A DNA stretch of 64,000 nt from Paraeggerthella hongkongensis. Its GTDB lineage: Bacteria; Actinomycetota; Coriobacteriia; Coriobacteriales; Eggerthellaceae. This document shows positions 41,236 to 49,404 of the stretch, piece after piece. The position numbers and the translations under genes were made by a program. The stretch is taken from NCBI RefSeq assembly GCF_003340345.1, contig NZ_PPTQ01000014.1, positions 1 through 64,000 of the forward strand, written 5' to 3'. Each line of letters starts with the position of its first letter. Position 1 is the first letter of the stretch. The notes under the pieces are model-generated. The model saw only the letters and a program-made list of their open reading frames with translations. It ran no database searches and had not been told where the DNA came from.

Positions 41236-43542
41236 CTACACAGCACCCTCTCCGATTTCGTCATCACGCTCCGCCAGGCAGCGCTCCAGCATCCTCTCGA
41301 TTTCGCCTACGTCGCGCTCCCTACCCCTGCTGTCGGTTGGCAACCTGAGCAGCGGGAGCCCGCACCGCTTGAGAACCGCATCCTTCATCCGATCCCGTTT
41401 GTACTGCTTTGTACCTTCCTTGTGGAATCGCCAGGCATCGACCTCGACGGCCAACAAAGGACGCTTGTTCATCTCGCGAAAGAAGAGGAAATCCACGTGC
41501 GTGCGCGGATCCCTCACGTACCTCTCCTCGAGCGGCGAAAGGGAGATGCCCTCGCCTACCAACGTGGACAATCCCACATGGCACCGGAACGACACCCGCG
41601 CGAAACGACCCGTTGCGAGCATATCCTCCAAAGCCGTCGCCATGAGGTTCTCGGAATCGTAGCGGGAGACATGCGGATACTTGCCCAAATACCTCGCTCG
41701 CTCTTCGGCGTATTCCTTGTACAGCAGGTCGAACACGGACCTGATGTTGCTCTGGACGATTTTGAACCCGTTGTACTCGATATAGCGTGCAAGCTCCTCG
41801 ATGTCGTTGTCCTTACGTCCGCGAGGATTCTGCGACGCGACGACGCGAAGTTTCTTGACCGCACGAGAAACCGCGACGTTGACCATTTGGGGGTCGCCGA
41901 CGAAGGCTCCAATGTTGTTTTCGACAGTGGAGAGTATGATGGCGTCGTTCTCGCGTCCTTGGAACTTATGAACCGTCGCCACGGAAACGCCTTCGGGGAC
42001 CGCCTTTTTCAGCTCGCACACCTGGGGGTTGAACGGCGCGATCACGCCGATGTCCCGAATCTCCGAATCGACCAGCTCGGGAATGATCTCGTCGCACACC
42101 ACAGAGACTTGGCGCATGTTCCTGCGCCCTCGCTCGTGGTTGCCTGGCACGGTGCGATGGAAGGAGAGCACGTCCCGCTCGCCCTCGTCCTTCGTCATAA
42201 TGACAAGATCGTCGTCGTAGTACATCTTGTTGCAGAAGCCGATAATTCGAGGATGACAGCGATAGTGCTCTTTGAGCAAAGTCGGTTCCAATGCAGGCCA
42301 AAGGCCGAGAACCGACGTGAGCATGCTATGCTTCGCATAGCGGTAGCAATCCGGGACGCGATATTTATCGGCAATACGGTCGGTTTCGTCCGCGCGCTCC
42401 CTCTTCACCACATTGGCAAGCTGCTTATGATCGCCGACAACGACCACGTTTTTAGCGCATGCGAAAGCCAAAGCTCCAGCCGCCACGCTTATCTGGGAAG
42501 CCTCGTCCATGAGAACGCTGTCGTACCTGAAGCCTGGACCGAGGGAAGTCGTGATCGAATGCGTGGTGCTCAACACCACCGGATACTCTTCCGCGAACGC
42601 CGCCGATCCGCTCCGCAAGCTCCTTAGCTCGAACGTCCTACGATCCCGATTCGGCGAGTAACGCTTTGCAAGCTGGGCTTTGAACGCCCGCATGGACTTC
42701 TCCTCGATAGTCGCCATGTTCGCCTCGAAGTCGTACGACCTTTCCTTTAGGAGGCGAGCCTCGTCCCTCAACTCTCTGAGTTTCGCCCGATAGAACGCGT
42801 CTTGCAGCAAAGGCACAACGAGGAAGTCATCGCGCTCGATCGCATCGAGGTAGAACCCGCCGAAGAAGGCCCTGACGTAGGCGCGGTACAGAAAACCAAC
42901 GGAGCGGCCCTCCTCGACGCGTCGACCTTCCCGCACCCAAAAACGCAAGATGTTTCGTGAAGTCCGTCCGAAGCGCGGATCATGAGGCTCGACTGCTCCC
43001 TTGCCAAGGCTCTCCGCATAGTCCTTGAAGTACTCGTATTCTCTTTCGTACGCGATTATCGATGCCTTGATTTCGGCGAGGCGCCCGCGATCTTCGAGAG
43101 CTCGCCCCAATCCGCTCACCAGCTCTCTCACCTCGGCGATAAGTCTTGAACCTTCAAGCCTCACCGCCCCGAATAGGAGGCGGACGAGAATCGCCGCCGG
43201 ACACCAGACGATCAACAGCACCAAGCCCGTCGACAAAACCATCGCGGCGGATGTCGGGCCCATGACGCCGGCGAGAACCCCAACGATCCCGATCATCGGC
43301 GAGCCATCGCAGAACGCCGCGACCACCACTGCGCACAATAATATGCACAACGCCTGATCGACGCCGAAAACGGCCAGCGACGAGCCGATTCGCTTCTCGA
43401 GTCGAGCCTTGCCGAAATCTATGAGCGCATGAGATATCGACAAGATGAGCCAAGCAAGGACGATACCGTCAAGCGGAAGCGTTACGGAAACGAAAAACGC
43501 CATGCACAGCGCATAGCATCCGCAATGAAAATATAGCAGCAA
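41236..43542 (-). CDS. Chimeric membrane protein: DUF3307-like helices + SF1 helicase lacking Walker A + DUF2726-like nuclease-type domain
   Basis: 768 residues from TTG 43542, or 755 from ATG 43503 (MAFFVSV). Residues 1-145 are hydrophobic and carry SHALIDFGKARLEKR and FGVDQALCILL, resembling the second half of DUF3307 membrane proteins. Residues about 160-600 match UPF1-like SF1 helicases from motif II onward: DEAS (346-349), GDHKQL (370-375), EHYRCHP (425-431), FQGREND (527-533), VAVSRA (556-561). No Walker A (GxxxxGK[ST]) exists anywhere. Residues 675-735 resemble DUF2726, with D684, E700-V-D702 and nearby lysines as in PD-(D/E)xK nucleases. The frame opens at a stop only 4 codons before the TTG, next to an AT-rich inverted repeat, so a 5' truncation or fusion by deletion is likely. 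Whether it functions is open. Confidence 0.75.
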   Translation of the reverse strand: MLLYFHCGCYALCMAFFVSVTLPLDGIVLAWLILSISHALIDFGKARLEKRIGSSLAVFGVDQALCILLCAVVVAAFCDGSPMIGIVGVLAGVMGPTSAAMVLSTGLVLLIVWCPAAILVRLLFGAVRLEGSRLIAEVRELVSGLGRALEDRGRLAEIKASIIAYEREYEYFKDYAESLGKGAVEPHDPRFGRTSRNILRFWVREGRRVEEGRSVGFLYRAYVRAFFGGFYLDAIERDDFLVVPLLQDAFYRAKLRELRDEARLLKERSYDFEANMATIEEKSMRAFKAQLAKRYSPNRDRRTFELRSLRSGSAAFAEEYPVVLSTTHSITTSLGPGFRYDSVLMDEASQISVAAGALAFACAKNVVVVGDHKQLANVVKRERADETDRIADKYRVPDCYRYAKHSMLTSVLGLWPALEPTLLKEHYRCHPRIIGFCNKMYYDDDLVIMTKDEGERDVLSFHRTVPGNHERGRRNMRQVSVVCDEIIPELVDSEIRDIGVIAPFNPQVCELKKAVPEGVSVATVHKFQGRENDAIILSTVENNIGAFVGDPQMVNVAVSRAVKKLRVVASQNPRGRKDNDIEELARYIEYNGFKIVQSNIRSVFDLLYKEYAEERARYLGKYPHVSRYDSENLMATALEDMLATGRFARVSFRCHVGLSTLVGEGISLSPLEERYVRDPRTHVDFLFFREMNKRPLLAVEVDAWRFHKEGTKQYKRDRMKDAVLKRCGLPLLRLPTDSRGRERDVGEIERMLERCLAERDDEIGEGAV

Positions 43543-43564
43543 GATATATTGCTTTTACTAGTAC

Positions 43565-43608
43565 CAATGTTTTTTGTTGCTAATATCAAATAGCAACAAA
43601 AAACATTG
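43565..43608. repeat. 17-bp AT-rich perfect inverted repeat
   Basis: Arms 43565-43581 and 43592-43608, 10-bp AT spacer; each arm contains a T6 or A6 run. It lies 23 bp upstream of the helicase-like frame's TTG. Confidence 0.88.
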
Positions 43609-43691
43609 CCATTGCACGTTAGCGCGCAATGGACGAACCAGATGTCTGGGAGAGTCGCGAACCGCGGAGCCGTAACGCGGCATTTCAAGAT

Positions 43692-43747
43692 ATTGTCGCC
43701 CGAAACGGACGGTTTTCGGCTCGATTCCGTCCGTTTCGGGCGACAAT
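43692..43747. repeat. 21-bp perfect inverted repeat
   Basis: Arms 43692-43712 and 43727-43747, 14-bp spacer. No T tract follows on either strand. Confidence 0.88.
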
Positions 43748-43760
43748 GCATCTCACAACA

Positions 43761-43805
43761 AGAAGGGTCCGCCGCAGGTCGTTCGAACCTGCGGCGGACC
43801 CTTCT
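43761..43805 (-). terminator. Terminator of cysK
   Basis: A perfect 19-bp stem (43761-43779 with 43787-43805, 7-nt loop), 21 nt past the cysK stop, followed on the minus strand by TTGTTG. Confidence 0.8.
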
Positions 43806-43825
43806 TGCTGCATCGTCGCCGAACG

Positions 43826-44755
43826 CTAGAAATCGAACATCGCCGTCGAGAGGTAGCGCTCGCCTGTATCGGGAAGGATCACCACGATGGTCTTCCCCTC
43901 GTTTTCCGGGCGGCGCGCCAGCTCGGTGGCGGCGGCCACGGCCGCTCCCGAAGAAATGCCCACGAGCAGGCCTTCCTTCGCCGCCAGCTCGCGCCCCGCC
44001 GCGAAAGCGTCCTCGTCGGCCACGGTGATCACCTCGTCGTACACCTCGGTGTCCAGCGTGTCGGGCACGAAGCCCGCGCCGATGCCCTGGATCTTGTGCG
44101 CGCCCGCGCGTCCCTCGGACAGCACCGGCGAAGTCGCAGGCTCCACGGCAACTACGCGAACGTTCGGGTTCATGCGCTTCAGGTACGCGCCCGTGCCGCT
44201 CACCGTGCCGCCCGTGCCCACGCCCGCCACGAAGATGTCCACATCGCCGCCGGCAGCTTCCCAGATTTCCGGCCCCGTGGTGGCCTCGTGCACCGCCGGG
44301 TTCGCCGGATTCACGAACTGGCCGGGAATGAACGAATTGGGAATCTCGGCCGCCAGCTCGTCGGCGCGCGCGATGGCGCCCTTCATGCCCTGCGCGCCCT
44401 CGGTCAGCACGAGTTCCGCACCGTATGCCTTCATGAGGTTGCGGCGCTCGACCGACATCGTTTCCGGCATGGTGATGATAAGGCGCATGCCGCGCGCAGC
44501 GGCGATAGCAGCCAAACCGATGCCGGTGTTTCCCGACGTAGGCTCGATGAGCACGGTGTCCTGGTCGATAAGCCCATCGGCCAACGCCTGGTCGATCATG
44601 GCCTTCGCGATGCGGTCCTTCACCGACCCGCCCGGATTGAACGATTCAACCTTGCCGACGATCTTCGCCTTCAGGTTGTGGTTGCGCTCGTAATTCGTCA
44701 GCTCCACCAGCGGCGTAGCGCCGATCAGCTCCGACACGCTCTTGTAAACCGTCAT
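43826..44755 (-). CDS. cysK: Cysteine synthase (O-acetylserine sulfhydrylase)
   Basis: 309 residues, PLP enzyme making cysteine from O-acetylserine and sulfide. The PLP lysine lies in ESFNPGGSVKDRIAKAMI, the substrate loop is EPTSGNTGIGLA, the phosphate cup is AGVGTGGTVSGTG and the C-terminal segment LVGISSGAAVAAA is typical. Size agrees with CysK-A. A sigma-70 promoter overlaps the stop codon of the upstream MFS gene. Part of the putative Rrf2 motif of the suf promoter is repeated in this promoter, suggesting linked control of sulfur supply. Confidence 0.96.
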   Translation of the reverse strand: MTVYKSVSELIGATPLVELTNYERNHNLKAKIVGKVESFNPGGSVKDRIAKAMIDQALADGLIDQDTVLIEPTSGNTGIGLAAIAAARGMRLIITMPETMSVERRNLMKAYGAELVLTEGAQGMKGAIARADELAAEIPNSFIPGQFVNPANPAVHEATTGPEIWEAAGGDVDIFVAGVGTGGTVSGTGAYLKRMNPNVRVVAVEPATSPVLSEGRAGAHKIQGIGAGFVPDTLDTEVYDEVITVADEDAFAAGRELAAKEGLLVGISSGAAVAAATELARRPENEGKTIVVILPDTGERYLSTAMFDF

Positions 44756-44839
44756 ATCTCGCCCGCTTTCTCATCTGCGCCCGGCAAGCTCCCGGCCGAC
44801 AATCGGCCTCAACCCCAGGCTTCCCTTGTGTCGCAGTAA

Positions 44840-44868
44840 ATCCTACTTTCTTTATAGGTTTTAGTCAA
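44840..44868 (-). promoter_or_regulatory. Promoter of cysK
   Basis: Minus strand: TTGACT (44868-44863), 17-bp spacer, TAGGAT (44845-44840). The -35 overlaps the TAA stop of the MFS gene. The -10 lies within TAGGATTTACTGC, similar to TAGGATTACTGC at the suf operator. Confidence 0.7.
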
Positions 44869-46225
44869 GAACCCCTTCCGGCAAAATCTCGAATCCCTCG
44901 GCATCCAACTCCGGCGCGCCCTCGGCACGTCGCCGGGCAACCAGCCGCTTCGCTGCAGGAATGGACGCCAGCAGCGCCGCTCCCATGACGACGCTCGCCA
45001 CGATGACCATGATCCACACCGGCGCGAACGACAGGTAGGCGTCGAACATCACGCCCGACGCCACCGCTCCCACCGCGGCGCCCAAAAGCTCGAACGCCGT
45101 GACAATGCCCGTCACCGTGCCAAGATCCTTCTTGCCGTACTCCTTCACCACCATGATAGGCGGCGCCACCGTGCCCATGCAGGTGGCGAACCCGAAGAAC
45201 AAGCAGGCCAAAATCGGGCCCCAGTCGGTAGCGGGAAACAGCAGCATGACACCGGCCAAAACCGACGTGATCGTGCCGAGGATCGTACCCGTGCGCATGC
45301 CCCATCGATCGTAGATGGCACCGAGCGCCACCTTCGCCACGATGACCACCGCCAGGTAGAACGACCATACGCTGCCGGCCCACAGGGTCGAATGGCCGCC
45401 GGCGACCACTTCGGTGCCCCCTACGGTCACGCTCGTCATGTTCGCAATGGAGTTCGTGATGATGCAGCCGTTCGTGATGCCCATGGCCACGAACCCGATC
45501 ACCAGCAACCAGAACGCCGAGCTCGAGCGCAAGGTCTTCCATCCCACCGAAACGTTAACGGGAACGTCGGGCGAGCGATCTTCCTTCACCTCCTCGACCT
45601 GGCCCGCGCCGTAAGGGACCATGCCCTTGTCGCTCGGGCGCGTGCTGAACGTCGCCAGCACAAGCGGCAGCGCAGCCACGAAGCACACCACGGCCAGCAG
45701 CAAAAACGCCGCACGCCAGCCCGACGCCTCGATCATGGCGCTCGTAGCCGGGGAGAGCACCACCCCGCCAAGACCCGATCCTGAAAGCGCGATGGACACC
45801 GCCAGGCCGCGCTTGAGCGTGAACCAGTTCGAGATGACCACCGAAACCAGTAGGCGCGTGCCCGCGACCACCACCATGCCAGCCACCACGCACAGCGCGT
45901 ACAACTGCCAGGCGGCCGTGATGAACGAGAGCCCCACCAGCACAAGAGAGCTGGTCAGCACCGTCACCGTACCCAGCACGCGCGCCGAGCACGTATCGGT
46001 AAGCCGCCCGATCACCAGCGACGCGAACACCGCAACCACCGTGGTGATAGAAACGCCCGTGTTGAATTGCCCCACCGTCAACCCCAGGTCGCGCACGATA
46101 TGCGTCTGGAACAACGGGATGCAGTTCACGAACACCGTGTAGCACGTCGCCATGATCAGCAGGCCGCCCGCAACGATCCACCACCCGTAGAAGATCTTCC
46201 CCTCGCTCGACCCCTTTTCAGCCAT
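44861..46225 (-). CDS. MFS transporter, OFA (oxalate/formate antiporter-like) type
   Basis: 454 residues with 12 predicted membrane helices. The N-terminal FYGWWIVAGGLLIMATCYTVFVNCIPLF and the loop SGSGLGGVVLSPATSAMIEASGWRAAF mark the OFA-like branch of monocarboxylate transporters. The central loop (about 200-225) is charged and the C-terminus cytoplasmic. Substrate unknown; candidates are small organic acids. ATGAGGAAGC precedes the ATG and the M20 peptidase gene ends 6 nt before it, so the two are an operon. Confidence 0.9.
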   Translation of the reverse strand: MAEKGSSEGKIFYGWWIVAGGLLIMATCYTVFVNCIPLFQTHIVRDLGLTVGQFNTGVSITTVVAVFASLVIGRLTDTCSARVLGTVTVLTSSLVLVGLSFITAAWQLYALCVVAGMVVVAGTRLLVSVVISNWFTLKRGLAVSIALSGSGLGGVVLSPATSAMIEASGWRAAFLLLAVVCFVAALPLVLATFSTRPSDKGMVPYGAGQVEEVKEDRSPDVPVNVSVGWKTLRSSSAFWLLVIGFVAMGITNGCIITNSIANMTSVTVGGTEVVAGGHSTLWAGSVWSFYLAVVIVAKVALGAIYDRWGMRTGTILGTITSVLAGVMLLFPATDWGPILACLFFGFATCMGTVAPPIMVVKEYGKKDLGTVTGIVTAFELLGAAVGAVASGVMFDAYLSFAPVWIMVIVASVVMGAALLASIPAAKRLVARRRAEGAPELDAEGFEILPEGVLD

Positions 46226-46231
46226 GCTTCC

Positions 46232-47683
46232 TCATTTCCCCAGCTTATCCAAATGCCGAATGAACTCGATGTAGAACCCCACTCCGCGCTTGAACGCGTC
46301 CACGTCCAAATTCTCGTCTTGCCCGTGAATGCGCGTGCGCTGATCGCCCTTGAACAAGATGCCCGCGAACCGGTACGTGCGCGGGCACGCGCGGGCAAAA
46401 TGACGCGCATCGCTGCAGCTGGTTTGCACGTACGGCGCGATGCCCGCCTCGGGATAGACCGCGTGGATCACGCGACGCAGATAGTCGAACGCCGGGTCGT
46501 CCTCAAACGGCGAGACCGGAGACGGCTCGCTGACCTCGAACAACTCGTACGCGGTATCCTCGTCGAAGCGCTGCTTGATGCGAGAAAGCGCATCGTCGAC
46601 GGTCTCGCCGGGATCGACGCGCACGTTGACGGTGGCTTTCGCCTGCTTGGAAATCACGTTGTGCGCCTTCGATCCCTCAAGCTGCGTGAGCGCGTACGTG
46701 GTGCGAACCATGGCGGCCGTTTCGGGGTCGCGCTGCATGATGCGAACCACCAAAGGCCGAAACAGCCACAAGTTGCCGAACACCAAGCGCAGGCCGAAGC
46801 CGCCGCGCGCGGCCAGCTCCTTGAGCATGGCCGCCACCGGATCGGACAGGCGCGACGCGGGAGGATTCTGCTGCAATCCGTCCAACCCCGCCACCAGCTT
46901 CGCCGCGGCGTCTTCAAGCGAAGGGGTTGCCGCATGGCCCCCTGCGGAGCTCGTGGTGACGCGCGCGTTGAAAATGCCCTTTTCCGCCACGCCCACAACG
47001 GCGAATTGGCCGCTCACGCCTAGCGGAGGGTTGTCGATAACCGCCCCGCCTTCGTCAAGCACCAGGTAAGGAACTCGCCCGATGCCCTTCAGGTACTCGA
47101 CCATGTGCGGAGCCGTGTCGCCACCGTCCTCTTCGGTGTTCGACGAGAAGAAGTAGATGTCGCGCGGAGGAACGTATCCTTCCGAAAGCAGTTGCTCGGC
47201 CGCCTCAAGAAGCCCGGCCCAGATGCACTTCGTATCCACTGCGCCGCGCGCATAGATCTTCCCATCCGCAATGTCGGCGGCGAACGGATCATGCGACCAT
47301 CCATGCGGGTCGGCCTCCACCACGTCGTGGTGCGCCATGAGCACCACCGGGGCAAGCGCGCGATCGGATCCTTTCCAAAGAAGCGAGATGCCGTATCCGT
47401 CGATCATTTCAAGATCCATAGACGCGAACACGCGCGGATACAATCGGCGCAGCTTGGGCACGAACTCGTCGAAAGCGCTGTGGTCGGCCTCGGGGTTGCC
47501 CGCGCCCCACACGGTAGCGCTGCGAAGCATTTCGCGAAAACGCTCGACAGCCTCATCCGATCCCATCGCCTGGCTCTCCGGCAACGGATCGGAAACGGGC
47601 GTCGGCCTAAGCCTTACGGCATTCACCGTCAATACGACTGCGAACAGCGCGACAATCGCAACAACAAAAACGAACACGGTCAT
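46232..47683 (-). CDS. Membrane-anchored M20-family metallopeptidase
   Basis: 483 residues. An N-terminal hydrophobic segment (MTVFVFVVAIVALFAVVLTVNAV) is followed by an M20 (carboxypeptidase-S-like) zinc peptidase: VVLMAHHDVVEADP (first metal His/Asp), YARGAVDTK, SSNTEEDGGD (catalytic Glu region) and a dimerisation insert around 230-360. The anchor suggests activity at the outer face or membrane surface, releasing amino acids or cleaving acyl-amino acids, with uptake or export through the co-transcribed MFS protein. ATG 47683 is first in the operon, with a TATAAT 33 nt upstream. Confidence 0.9.
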   Translation of the reverse strand: MTVFVFVVAIVALFAVVLTVNAVRLRPTPVSDPLPESQAMGSDEAVERFREMLRSATVWGAGNPEADHSAFDEFVPKLRRLYPRVFASMDLEMIDGYGISLLWKGSDRALAPVVLMAHHDVVEADPHGWSHDPFAADIADGKIYARGAVDTKCIWAGLLEAAEQLLSEGYVPPRDIYFFSSNTEEDGGDTAPHMVEYLKGIGRVPYLVLDEGGAVIDNPPLGVSGQFAVVGVAEKGIFNARVTTSSAGGHAATPSLEDAAAKLVAGLDGLQQNPPASRLSDPVAAMLKELAARGGFGLRLVFGNLWLFRPLVVRIMQRDPETAAMVRTTYALTQLEGSKAHNVISKQAKATVNVRVDPGETVDDALSRIKQRFDEDTAYELFEVSEPSPVSPFEDDPAFDYLRRVIHAVYPEAGIAPYVQTSCSDARHFARACPRTYRFAGILFKGDQRTRIHGQDENLDVDAFKRGVGFYIEFIRHLDKLGK

Positions 47684-47715
47684 ATACGAACCCTTCTCCG
47701 CGGAACCATGCGGCC

Positions 47716-47738
47716 ATTATAGACCCAACTGCTATAAT
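47716..47738. promoter_or_regulatory. Back-to-back divergent promoters forming a palindrome
   Basis: ATTATAG-(9)-CTATAAT is a perfect 7-bp inverted repeat made of the -10 boxes of both directions: TATAAT leftward (47721-47716) for the peptidase and TGCTATAAT rightward (extended -10, 47733-47738) for the LuxR-type gene. The two polymerases cannot occupy the site together. Confidence 0.65.
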
Positions 47739-47762
47739 CCCCCGCAAGGGGAAGGGGATCGG

Positions 47763-49265
47763 ATGGCGCTCATCGACAGGGTTCACGGAACAGCGGGCAT
47801 CAAAATCATCGTAGGATCGGCGTTTCTTTGGGCCTGGCTCGACGCGCTGTTCATGAGCGCGTTCTTCACGGCACCCGACACGAAAGGGCTCACGGCCGAG
47901 TTGGCCGCCGTGGCCGTGTTCGGCTTCAGCGCATTCGGATACGCAGCAGCCCTCAAGAAACCGGCCGCGATCAACAAGCTCATCGCCGGGAAGCGTTTGC
48001 CGCTGATCGCAGCCTTGTTGGGAACCGCAGGTTCTTTGCTGCTCGTGTTTTCGGGCTTCGGATTCGGTTGGATGCCGCTTGCCATCGGAAGCGCGCTCGT
48101 CGCCCTGTTCGTCGCCGTGTTCCAGATCGGATGGGGTGCCGCGTACTGCCAAGAAGGGGCCCGCACCGCCACGCCCTACGTCGCCGGCGCCTTCGCGTGC
48201 GCCGTCGTCATCGACACGCCCATGCTCTTCATGATCCCGGAAGCGTCTGCGGTGTTCTTCTCGCTGCTGCCCCTTATTTCGGGCCTGATCTTCACCACGG
48301 TGCCGCCCGACCAGCGAACCTACCGCCGAACCGCGGAAAGCTCGGTCCCCGCGAGGCGCGGCGTGCGTGCCCACCTGAAAACCCACCTGGGAATCTCGAT
48401 GATGCTCCTATGCGCCGCGGCGCTCGTGCTGACCAGCTTCGGATACCTGCAGCACCTCGTTTCCTTCTCGTCCGTCGCCAGCAACGGATCGCCCGGCGGC
48501 GTGATCGTGCAAGTGGCCCGCGGCATAGCCGCCATCCTCATGTTCGGCATCGTCTGCATCGCCCCGCAGCGAGCGAGCGCCGTTTATCGCGTGGGGCTGC
48601 TGGCAATGATCGCCGGATTCATGATGATGTCGTTTCTGTTCGGCTCCGAATTGTTCTGGATTGCGGGAGCGGTCATCATCAGCGGCTACACCGCCTTCGA
48701 TCTGCTGGTATGGGTCGTTTTCTCCCAGATTGCCCACACGCAGTCCCGCGATCCGCTCAAAACCGTCGCCGCCGTGCGATTGCTTGCGGTCATCTGCTAC
48801 GTCGTGGGCGCTCTTGCGGGCATCCTTTTGGTGGGCAACGACCAATCCACGCACGCGTTCGTCTTCCAGGAAACCACGGCCATCGGCTATCTGGTGGTCA
48901 TCGCAACCGTGCTGCTGCTCAGCAGCGAGGATATTTGGATGCTGTTCGGCTACACCGCACGCGCAGGGTCGGCCAATCAGGAAGGACTGGGGCAGGAGGA
49001 ACGCCTTGCCGCATGGTTCGACCGTATTGGCCTTACCGCGCGCGAGCGAGACATCGCGTCGCTTCTGGCCGCCGGTCGCACCCAGCCCTGGATCGCCGAC
49101 TGCTTGAGCATATCCGAGAACACGGTGGGAACCCACGTGCGCCACATCTACCAGAAAGCGGATGTCCACAATCGCCAAGAGTTTATCGACCGCGCCATTT
49201 CACCTGATCATCCAGCATCACCTGAATCACGTGACCGCGTCTCAAGCGTCACGGATGTCACCTGA
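47763..49265 (+). CDS. Membrane-embedded LuxR-family regulator with MFS-like sensor
   Basis: 500 residues: about twelve hydrophobic segments (residues 10-395) with an MFS-like pattern, then a soluble LuxR/GerE helix-turn-helix (about 425-485; GLTARERDIASLLAAGRTQPWIADCLSISENTVGTHVRHIYQKADV). Proteins of this form are multiplied in Eggerthellaceae, usually beside flavoprotein reductases or transporters they control; here the fumarate-reductase-type gene follows by 139 nt and the peptidase/MFS operon is divergent. Ligand unknown. GGGGAAGGGG precedes the ATG. Confidence 0.88.
   Translation: MALIDRVHGTAGIKIIVGSAFLWAWLDALFMSAFFTAPDTKGLTAELAAVAVFGFSAFGYAAALKKPAAINKLIAGKRLPLIAALLGTAGSLLLVFSGFGFGWMPLAIGSALVALFVAVFQIGWGAAYCQEGARTATPYVAGAFACAVVIDTPMLFMIPEASAVFFSLLPLISGLIFTTVPPDQRTYRRTAESSVPARRGVRAHLKTHLGISMMLLCAAALVLTSFGYLQHLVSFSSVASNGSPGGVIVQVARGIAAILMFGIVCIAPQRASAVYRVGLLAMIAGFMMMSFLFGSELFWIAGAVIISGYTAFDLLVWVVFSQIAHTQSRDPLKTVAAVRLLAVICYVVGALAGILLVGNDQSTHAFVFQETTAIGYLVVIATVLLLSSEDIWMLFGYTARAGSANQEGLGQEERLAAWFDRIGLTARERDIASLLAAGRTQPWIADCLSISENTVGTHVRHIYQKADVHNRQEFIDRAISPDHPASPESRDRVSSVTDVT
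49200..49265 (+). repeat. Three TCACCTGA octamers and a TCACGTGA palindrome
   Basis: TCACCTGA occurs at 49200-49207, 49218-49225 and 49258-49265, with TCACGTGA at 49227-49234, all in the last 22 codons of the regulator gene and 140-205 nt before the reductase start. They may be binding sites for the regulator itself. Confidence 0.6.
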
Positions 49266-49404
49266 TATTCCAAAATACGGGCATTCGGGCGTTGCGCGGC
49301 GCAACCCCTATCCCCCATCTTGAAGCCACGCGAACGAACTCGCGTGCCGCGCTTCTTCGCATCGGCGAGGATCGCGGGAGGGATTGAAAGGGAAGGGGAA
49401 TTCC

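Larger units (their letters stand above)
43543..43825. other. Inverted-repeat-rich island between the helicase-like gene and cysK
   Basis: About 280 bp without a credible gene and with three long perfect inverted repeats (17, 21 and 19 bp; listed separately) plus a 7-bp one near 43609. The left end is strikingly AT-rich for this genome. The right-most repeat is the cysK terminator; the other two are unexplained. Confidence 0.6.

Noticed and set aside
43780-43800. GTTCGAAC segment as a tRNA T-loop
   Set aside because: It is the loop of the cysK terminator; no acceptor stem, anticodon arm or CCA is present. No tRNA was found in the window.
43606-44028. Plus-strand frame across the inverted-repeat island
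   Set aside because: It runs through two hairpins and antisense into cysK, and its composition is not protein-like.
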